8,992 nucleotides of DNA, taken from Bacteroidetes bacterium UBA7692. GTDB lineage: Bacteria > Bacteroidota > Bacteroidia > Chitinophagales > LD1. Made by a program: the position numbers and the translations under genes. Below the pieces are notes generated by a model. That model saw nothing but the letters and a program-made list of their open reading frames with translations, had not been told where the DNA came from and ran no database searches. Shown piece by piece: positions 1 to 6,400 of this stretch (its first letter is position 1; the number at the start of each line of letters is the position of its first letter). The stretch lies in the NCBI GenBank assembly GCA_002482725.1, contig DLGO01000162.1:1-8992 (forward strand). Direction: 5' to 3'.

Positions 1-2
1 AA

Positions 3-386
3 TTAAGCTTTTACAGCAATTACCGATATCTCCACATTTACATCTTTGGGCAGCCTTGCTACTTCTACCGTTTCACGCGCAGGCGGGTTTTGGGTAAAAT
101 AGGTTCCATACATAGCATTGATGCGCGCAAAATCATTCATATTTTTAATGAATATGCTTGACTTTACCACATCGCTCAATTTGAATCCTGCACTGTTTAG
201 TATTGCAATGATGTTTTCCATCACCTTACGTGTCTCATCTTCTATGTTGGTTGTCACTAATTGACCCGTTGATGCATCCAATGGAATCTGTCCTGAAACG
301 AATAGCATATTTCCTGCCTGAACAGCCTGGCTGTAGGGGCCTATAGGTGCAGGGGCATTGTCTGTAAATATTATTTTCTTTTCCAT
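3..386 (-). CDS. ridA: RidA family reactive enamine/imine deaminase
   Basis: This is a complete 127-residue protein, the usual length for the RidA/YjgF/UK114 family. RidA enzymes act in the cytoplasm and hydrolyse reactive enamine/imine intermediates, such as 2-aminoacrylate released by PLP-dependent dehydratases, to the keto acid and ammonia. Family hallmarks are visible: 'APAPIGPYSQAV' (residues 11-22), 'FVSGQIPLD' (29-37) and 'NPPARETVEV' (100-109), followed by 'LPKDVNVEISVIA'. The substrate-carboxylate-binding arginine is Arg104 (Arg105 in E. coli RidA). Tyr18 and Glu119 also fit conserved active-site positions, so it looks like an active true RidA. The start is the ATG read from 386 leftward, and a TAnnTTTG-type promoter element lies about 26 bases upstream. 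The gene is divergent from the dehydrogenase-like gene and appears to be monocistronic. What follows it lies outside the window. Confidence 0.95.
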   Translation of the reverse strand: MEKKIIFTDNAPAPIGPYSQAVQAGNMLFVSGQIPLDASTGQLVTTNIEDETRKVMENIIAILNSAGFKLSDVVKSSIFIKNMNDFARINAMYGTYFTQNPPARETVEVARLPKDVNVEISVIAVKA

Positions 387-411
387 TGAATTGTGTTCAT
401 TTGCAATGCTG

Positions 412-419
412 CAAACGTA
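412..419 (-). promoter_or_regulatory. Bacteroidota-type -7 element for ridA
   Basis: Read on the minus strand this is TACGTTTG, an exact match to the Bacteroidota sigma-ABfr -7 consensus TAnnTTTG. It sits 26 bases upstream of the ridA ATG, which would give a leader of roughly 15-20 bases. No convincing -33 TTG was found at the usual 19-21 base spacing; the nearest TTG on this strand (447-445) leaves a 25-base spacer. The element lies just upstream of the divergent gene's preferred ATG at 432. Confidence 0.5.
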
Positions 420-431
420 AATAAAAAAGAG

Positions 432-1154
432 ATGCGAATAATAGCAATAGGCGAGGAAGAAAAGTTTGAAGAGTTAAAGGCGCGCATTGGGGAAAACAGT
501 GCAATAGAACTGGACTATTCTGATGGTGATGAGGAAGAGGATTTTGAAGAGTATGATGCCATTTTCGATTTAAACTTTGATGACGACAATACAAACTTTG
601 CTGCTTATGCTCAGCTAAAGGAAGTGCCGGTTTTTGTTAGTGCTGCTAAATTGCAGCTTACAGAAGCTGTATATGTGCTGGACGCAAAGATCCGCTGCAG
701 GTTGTTTGGTATCAATACCTTGCCAACCTTCATTGGCAACGATGTGTGGGAGGTAAGCCTTTTCCGTAAGTTCGAAACTGCTGACCTGGATAAGGTGATG
801 AAATTGCTCAATATCCAATGGCTACCTGTAGAAGACCGTGTAGGTATGGTAAAGCCACGGGTTATATTCATGATTATAAACGAGGCTTGTTACACACTAC
901 AGGAGGGTACTGCAAGTATAGAGGATATTGACACATCTATGAAGCTCGGCACCAACTACCCTTTTGGGCCCTTCGAATGGTGCGATAAGATAGGTATAAC
1001 TCATGTCTTTGAAACTTTAACGGCCATATATGAGGATACTAAAGATGAGCGCTATAAGGTATGTCCATTGCTAAAAAGCAAGTACCTTAGAAATGAAACT
1101 TTTTACAGGAAGAAACAAACAGTAGCTCCTTCCAAAGACGAATTTGACTTTTAA
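432..1154 (+). CDS. Degenerate 3-hydroxyacyl-CoA dehydrogenase-like protein
   Basis: The protein has 240 residues from the ATG at 432. An in-frame GTG at 393 would add 13 residues, but they would run through the divergent ridA promoter and look non-coding, so the ATG is preferred. Residues 136-226 match the 3-hydroxyacyl-CoA dehydrogenase C-terminal domain: 'MIINEACYTLQEGTAS' (147-162), 'DIDTSMKLGTNYPFGPFEW' (165-183), then 'DERYKVCPLL' and 'FYRKK'. The N-terminal half resembles a worn-down Rossmann domain. 'MRIIAIG' could be beta-1, but no GxGxxG loop follows, and an acidic stretch (residues 29-52) fills the region instead. The family 'GLHFFNP' catalytic-His segment reads 'GINTLPT' (93-99), and the conserved Asn of 'GFVVNRL' aligns with Pro142. 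It is therefore probably non-oxidising, perhaps CoA-ligand-binding, structural or regulatory, although a diverged enzyme is possible. Its stop overlaps the next start by one base. Confidence 0.8.
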   Translation: MRIIAIGEEEKFEELKARIGENSAIELDYSDGDEEEDFEEYDAIFDLNFDDDNTNFAAYAQLKEVPVFVSAAKLQLTEAVYVLDAKIRCRLFGINTLPTFIGNDVWEVSLFRKFETADLDKVMKLLNIQWLPVEDRVGMVKPRVIFMIINEACYTLQEGTASIEDIDTSMKLGTNYPFGPFEWCDKIGITHVFETLTAIYEDTKDERYKVCPLLKSKYLRNETFYRKKQTVAPSKDEFDF

Positions 1155-2071
1155 TGGGAATGAAATTAATAGCCCGGGAGGATATCAATGAAGGCAAATG
1201 GAATTCGTGTGTAGAAACTTCCTTAGTGGGTCTACCATATGCATATACCTGGTTCCTGGATATAGTTGCAGGTGAATGGAAGGGAATAGTATTGAAGGAT
1301 TATGAAGCGGTGTTTCCTGTTCCTGTCGGAAAAAAGTTAGGGATTGACTTTGTATATCAGCCATTTTTTTGCCAGCAACTGGGTTTGTACAGTTCTAAAG
1401 CACATCTCGGGCTAGAAGATATCGCTCTTCGGATGATTTCTAAGAAATTCTTGTACTGTAACCTTAACCTGAATTACTTGTCTGCTTTGGAAATTAATAG
1501 GAAATTCACTGTCAGGAAAAATTACATTCTTGTATTGGAAGCTTCCTACGAAGAAATAAGTAAGCGATTTTCCCAAAGCCAAACCCGCAATATTGGAAAA
1601 GCAAGGCAGTCTGGTTTGACTATAGATTATTCCACGTCTGATTTTAGGGAGTTTGCTCAACTATTCGAGAAAAATTCCACTAAAACAATGGAAACATATA
1701 AAACTGAAAATACCAAAATGCTGGAAAAGCTGGCAAAAACGTTGGTAGAAAAGGGCGCAGGAGAATTATGTGTTGTAAGGCACCCATCAGGAGAGATAGC
1801 GGCCATGAATCTGATTGTCTTTGCAGGTAAACGCATAATTAATCTGGCTCCGGTTACTACCGAGGCGGGAAGAAACTGTGGCGCAATGCATTATTTGTTG
1901 GACTCTTATATTAAAAGATATGCAGGAACTGATAAAGTATTGGATTTTGAAGGGTCTTCTTTACCCTCTGTGGCTAAGTTTTATGAACGTTTCGGCGCAG
2001 CACAGGAGTATTTTTGTACATACAAAAGCCATGTATTTCAGCCTGTAACGCAACTTTTAAGATTAACTTAG
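1154..2071 (+). CDS. FemAB/GNAT-like acyltransferase family protein
   Basis: A 305-residue protein with no signal peptide or membrane segment, so probably cytoplasmic. The pattern resembles the FemAB/BioF2-like double-GNAT superfamily (Acetyltransf_6-like). The N-terminal part holds 'LPYAYTWFLDIVAGEW' (27-42), common in Bacteroidota members. The middle holds 'FSQSQTRNIGKARQSGL' (139-155), like the 'RRNIRKA' linker of FemAB-type proteins. The C-terminal part holds 'AAMNLIVFAGKRIINLAPVTTEAG' (216-239) and 'VLDFEGSSLPSVAKFYERFGA' (262-282), the usual end of this fold. Known relatives transfer amino acids or acyl groups to cell-wall or small-molecule acceptors; the substrate here is unknown. The ATG at 1154 overlaps the previous stop codon (TAATG), implying translational coupling. 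A second ATG two codons on (1160) is an equally possible start. The stop is TAG at 2069-2071, and no clear terminator was seen in the 84 bases before the next gene. Confidence 0.75.
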   Translation: MGMKLIAREDINEGKWNSCVETSLVGLPYAYTWFLDIVAGEWKGIVLKDYEAVFPVPVGKKLGIDFVYQPFFCQQLGLYSSKAHLGLEDIALRMISKKFLYCNLNLNYLSALEINRKFTVRKNYILVLEASYEEISKRFSQSQTRNIGKARQSGLTIDYSTSDFREFAQLFEKNSTKTMETYKTENTKMLEKLAKTLVEKGAGELCVVRHPSGEIAAMNLIVFAGKRIINLAPVTTEAGRNCGAMHYLLDSYIKRYAGTDKVLDFEGSSLPSVAKFYERFGAAQEYFCTYKSHVFQPVTQLLRLT

Positions 2072-2155
2072 TATCATTAATTAGTAGTTTGTATATTCAA
2101 TCGTTATTATTGTAATGTTTTTTCGGATTTAGGGTCAAAGAATATTTTTTAAAGG

Positions 2156-3199
2156 ATGAAGTATTTTTACGCTTTTGTTTTATTGATTTCAGTTGCTTTT
2201 GCAAATGCACAGGATATTCATTTTTCCCAGTATTACGCAGCTCCTGTTAATCTGAATCCGGCTCATACAGCCAATATAAATGGTACTTTCAGGGTAGCGG
2301 CAAACTATAGAAATCAATGGTTTCTGATACCTGTTTCAAATGAAATTGCTCCTTATCAAACCGTTCAGGGTTCTTTTGATATGGCCGTTTTGCGTAATAA
2401 ATTGCGGAATGATGGCTTCGGCTTCGGCGTAAATGTTTACCACGACAGGGCGGGAAATGGTTCTTTGGTTACTAACTCCGCTATGGCATCAATAGCCTAT
2501 CATAAGGCTATCGATAGATATGGTAGAAGTCGTTTCTCTGTGGGCTTTCAAGCGGGTATTGTACAAAAACAGGTAAACCTTAATAATTTGATATTCGAGA
2601 GCCAGTTGGATCCGAGTGGTACATTTTGGGATGAAAATATTTCCAATCAGGAAGCAGATTATAGCGCAAAGGCAATTTTGTACCCTGATATGAATATTGG
2701 TGCTATGTGGACTTCTATGCCAAAGCCAAGATTCAGGTACTATATGGGTTTTGCATTGAATCACGTTGCTAGGCCACGTGAATCATTTTTAAATGATAAG
2801 CGAAACCGACTGCAACACAGATACGTGGTGCATGGTGGTATGGAAATTTTTACAAACCGCAAGCTGGAATTTAGCTTTGCGCCTACATTCCTGATGATGC
2901 TGCAAAATAATGCACAGCAGTATCAGGTAGGTTTGGCTATTAACAATGACTACAGCGAAACATTAGGTTGGTTTGCCTCCGTTTCCGGTAGGATTAATAC
3001 AACAGGTACTGATGCTGCGATCATTGGTGCAGGTATTGAAGTTTATGATGTACGTATAGGGCTTAGCTATGATGTTAACCTTTCTGGTTTGCGCACTGCA
3101 TCACGTGCACAAGGTGCTGCTGAAATCGGAGTAGTATATATTTTCGGAAAAGAAAAGCTAGGCCCTATCCAATACCACAAATACTGCCCTAGATTCTAA
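2156..3199 (+). CDS. PorP/SprF family type IX secretion membrane protein
   Basis: A 347-residue outer-membrane protein with a clear signal peptide (residues 1-18, hydrophobic core 'FYAFVLLISVAF', probable cleavage ANA|QD). The mature start 'QDIHFSQYYAAPVNLNPA' is the signature of the PorP/SprF family, followed by 'FRVAANYRNQW' (46-56). The rest alternates short polar and aromatic strands as expected of a 14-stranded FadL-like barrel, including 'GFGFGVNVYHDRAG' and 'IGLSYDVNLSGL'. It ends in 'YCPRF'; a C-terminal CPxF with a terminal aromatic is usual for this family. PorP/SprF proteins assist secretion or surface anchoring of T9SS cargo; SprF is specific for the adhesin SprB in Flavobacterium. 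The next gene encodes a T9SS cargo, so a dedicated partnership is plausible but inferred. This is more likely a cargo-linked paralogue than the core PorP, because no porKLMN genes are next to it in the window. 'AAAGG' lies directly before the ATG, which is very close for a ribosome-binding site. Confidence 0.93.
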   Translation: MKYFYAFVLLISVAFANAQDIHFSQYYAAPVNLNPAHTANINGTFRVAANYRNQWFLIPVSNEIAPYQTVQGSFDMAVLRNKLRNDGFGFGVNVYHDRAGNGSLVTNSAMASIAYHKAIDRYGRSRFSVGFQAGIVQKQVNLNNLIFESQLDPSGTFWDENISNQEADYSAKAILYPDMNIGAMWTSMPKPRFRYYMGFALNHVARPRESFLNDKRNRLQHRYVVHGGMEIFTNRKLEFSFAPTFLMMLQNNAQQYQVGLAINNDYSETLGWFASVSGRINTTGTDAAIIGAGIEVYDVRIGLSYDVNLSGLRTASRAQGAAEIGVVYIFGKEKLGPIQYHKYCPRF

Positions 3200-3206
3200 G
3201 GTAGTT

Positions 3207-3222
3207 AGGTCTATCTGGACCT
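3207..3222 (+). terminator. Possible weak terminator after the PorP/SprF gene
   Basis: AGGTC (3207-3211) and GACCT (3218-3222) form a perfect 5-bp stem with a six-base loop, seven bases after the stop codon. A T-rich but interrupted run follows (3222-3236). A second weak hairpin, ATGGCT (3238-3243) with AGCCAT (3262-3267), lies just downstream. The stems are short, so read-through into the next gene remains likely. Confidence 0.3.
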
Positions 3223-3422
3223 TTCATTCTTGTTTTAATGGCTATCTTATTCTGGTGCTAAAGCCATCACACAATTTTATTGAATCAAATAATGAGATGA
3301 ATTTCTTTATAAGATATTGATTTTCACATTATTGTAGCTAATGGGACATTTATTAATTAGTTAAATAATACCGCACTACCCACAACAATCCGCCCAACTG
3401 TGTTTTTTTAAGGACAAATCCT

Positions 3423-3430
3423 TTACTTTG
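3423..3430 (+). promoter_or_regulatory. Possible -7 element of the giant secreted-protein gene
   Basis: TTACTTTG matches TAnnTTTG with one mismatch (second base) and ends 35 bases before the preferred ATG at 3466. Transcription starting about 7 bases downstream would give a leader near 28 bases. No good -33 TTTG was seen at the expected distance; only TGTG at 3399-3402 is nearby. The left part overlaps the right arm of the palindrome 3410-3423. Confidence 0.25.
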
Positions 3431-3465
3431 TAAACTTATATCAACCAAAGTTTAGACTTGTGCTT

Positions 3466-6400
3466 ATGAAAATTTTACGTTTACTCGTATTGTGTGTTTT
3501 ATTTATTGGTGCTAACCATAGTTGGGGGCAGGTAGTCACATTAGGTACTATTAACAGTGCTTATACCCAGAATTTCGACTCATTGGAACGTTCCGCGGGT
3601 ACTTCTTCTTTTATGCCTTATGGTTGGAAGTTTAATGAAACTGGTTCTTCAGCTAATACAACCTATTCACCTGGCACTGGTAGTGCTAACGGAGGAAATA
3701 CTTACAGCTTAGGATTATTGAATAACTCCGATAGGGCATTGGGGGGATTACAGAGTGGTAGTGTAAATCCATCATGGGGAGCAATTTTCAGGAATAGCAC
3801 GGGTTCCAATATTACATCTATAGATGTTGCTTATAAGGCAGAAACATGGCGTGTCGGTACTAATAATAGAAAAGATAGTATTACTTTTCAGTATAATCTT
3901 ACAGGTACTGACATAACTACCGGAACTTGGGTGACAGTTAGTGGATTGGGCTATGCAAATCCGGGAAGAACTGCAAACAGTGGAGGTTTAGTTTCTGATT
4001 CATCAAATGTTTCATTTACTATTACCGGACTGAATATCTCTTCAGGTACTACTTTTGCTATCAGGTTTCTGGATTATGATGCAACGAGTTCTGATGATGC
4101 TATAGGAGTAGATAATTTTTCATTTACTCCCAAGTCAGCTACTACTAATACCATAGCTTTAGGATCTATTTCACCATCAACATATTGCCCGGGAGTTTCA
4201 ATTTCTATTCCTTTTACTTCTACTGGTACATTTACTGGCAATACCTATACTGCTCAAATTTCAAATGGGTCAGGTTCTTTTGCGAGTCCGGCAACACTTG
4301 GCACCTTGGGATCCAATGCAAATAGTGGTACAATAAGTGGTACAGTGCCAACGGGTCTAGCAGCAGGTTCGGGATATAAAGTTCGGGTTATATCATCTGG
4401 TCCTGGTGCAACCAGTGATACAGGAAGTGTTACAATCAGGGCAATTCCTGTGTTTAGCCCCGCAGCACCCTCATTTTGCCCAAATGCTACCAGTACATCC
4501 GTTACGGTTTCTGATGCTACAGGCGGTACTTTTGGCTCCCCTACAGGTGCAGCAACAGGGGTCTCAGTTACTGGCTCAGACCCTAACTATACGGTAGCTC
4601 CGGGTGCTACTACTGGGACACGCACGTATACCTATACCGCAAGCAATACCTGTACAGCAGACCTTGTGGTAACTGTTGCCAGTCCTCCTCCTGCCCCTAC
4701 GTTCACATCGTCTACTACTACAAGAAACGTTGCCACTACTTGTAGCAATGCGTCAAGTTTAACATATCAGGTTACTTCGGTAGCTTCTACCACTTGGGCC
4801 TGGACTTTACCAAGCGGTTGGACATATACTCAATCTACCAATACAATTACGATTACAGCTATCGGTGTTTCTGGTAATGTTTCAGTTACAGCTACAGTAG
4901 GTGGCTGCACTAGTAGTGTTACTAACTTTGCCGTTACAGTTAATCAGGCACCATCAAATGCCGGAACAGTTGGTGGACCGAACTCTGTTTGCTCGAGCAG
5001 CACAGGAAACGTCTTCAGTGTTGTCAGTACTTCGGGAGTTACTTATGCATGGAGCGTTAGCGGCACAGGTTGGTCTATTCCTGTAGCATCTACCACAAAT
5101 AGTGTAACGGTTACAGCGGGACCATCTGCTAATGGCTCTGTAACTGTCGTTCCATCGCAAAATGGTTGTTCAGCATCTTCTAGCGTTAAGAGTGGTATTA
5201 CTGTAGTATCTACCCCTTCACCTCAGGTTAGGATATCTGCACCGGCTGAATATATTTGTGCAGGCGCTACATACACCTTTACTGCGACTCCTACAGATGG
5301 TGGCAATAATCCTACCTACCAATGGAAAGTAAATGGCTCCAATGTAGCTTCAACAAGTTCTACCTATACAGGCTCTCTAAATAGCGGCGATTATATCAGC
5401 TGTACCATTACGAATACTGATTGTGGGTCTGCCAGCGCCAATTCAAATCTATTGTTTGCGAGGAAATTGTCCTACAATCCTACCTTGGCTTGGGCTGAGA
5501 CATTTGGGACAACTGGTGGAAGTACAAATGTTACTGCATATAATGATTACAGCTTTCTTAATAAGAGTCAGTTTACTATAACTCCCGCAAGTTCTGTTGA
5601 TGTTAGAACTAGTACTGCATCACCTAGCGGAGGAGCAAATATGTTTTTTAATGCAAGTGCTTCAAGTAGAACTGTAACTATATCTGGAGTTAACACTCAA
5701 AATTTCTATCCAAATAAATTGACGTTTGAATTTTATAAAACTGGTTCAATAGTTATAGATAGTTCTAATTTCTTAGTGGAGGTTAGTCCGAATGGCACTG
5801 ATTTTTATCCAATGCCTTTCTCTGCTTTTGGTAATTTTGCAGGTAGGTGGGATTCTATAGTTTTTTACAATGGCCTTCCACGCTCAAATAGTTTATCATT
5901 AAGATTTTCATGCGATGTTTCAGGAGGTACTTCACCCCGCATCGACAACATTCGCCTTTTCAAATATGACACTACAGCAATAGGCATCAATGCAAGCAGT
6001 GCTACTTCTTTTTGCACAGGCGGAAGCGTTACCCTTACAGCTAATCCTGTTAATGCTTCATTCAGCTATGCATGGACAGGCGGTAGCACCAGTTCAAGCA
6101 TTTCCGCTTCTTTAAGCAATACTTATAACCTTACGGTTACAGATACTTTCGGCTGTTCTGCAAATGCTTCTCAGTTGGTGGTTGTTTCTCCTTTGGTTAC
6201 TTATTACAAAGATGCCGATAATGATGGCTATAGCGATGGTACTACTCAAATTACCTGTACAGGAGCGCCTGCTAATTATAAATTGGCTTCCGCGCTAACC
6301 GCAACAAGTGGCGATTGCGATGATAGCAACGCTGGTATTAATTCTGGCGCAACTGAAATATGTGGCAATGGTATAGATGAAGACTGCAACGGTTCTGATC

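Larger units (their letters stand above)
3200..3465 (+). other. Intergenic region between PorP/SprF gene and its putative cargo gene
   Basis: This AT-rich spacer has no credible ORF. It contains the two weak hairpins just after the PorP/SprF stop, a short palindrome AAGGA-CAAA-TCCTT at 3410-3423 and, overlapping its right arm, a possible -7 element. It is much longer than the one-base overlap seen between the two genes upstream, which suggests that the large gene can be transcribed on its own. Confidence 0.5.

Noticed and set aside
393..431. GTG start giving a 253-residue version of the dehydrogenase-like protein
   Set aside because: The added residues have no family resemblance and overlap the divergent ridA promoter. 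The ATG at 432 opens directly into the beta-strand-like 'MRIIAIG'.
2072..2155. Promoter for the PorP/SprF gene
   Set aside because: TATTATTG (2105-2112) differs from TAnnTTTG at one position, and the nearest upstream TTTG (2088-2091) is only 13 bases away, too close for the usual spacing. The evidence is too weak to annotate.
4406..5160. Short open frames in other frames within the Ig-like modules
   Set aside because: They overlap well-supported coding sequence and their translations are low-complexity shadows of it.
4141..6180. Tandem DNA repeats or a CRISPR-like array within the giant gene
   Set aside because: Similarity between modules is at the protein pattern level only (Cys spacing, Ser/Thr/Gly richness). 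No repeated DNA unit of constant length was found by eye.
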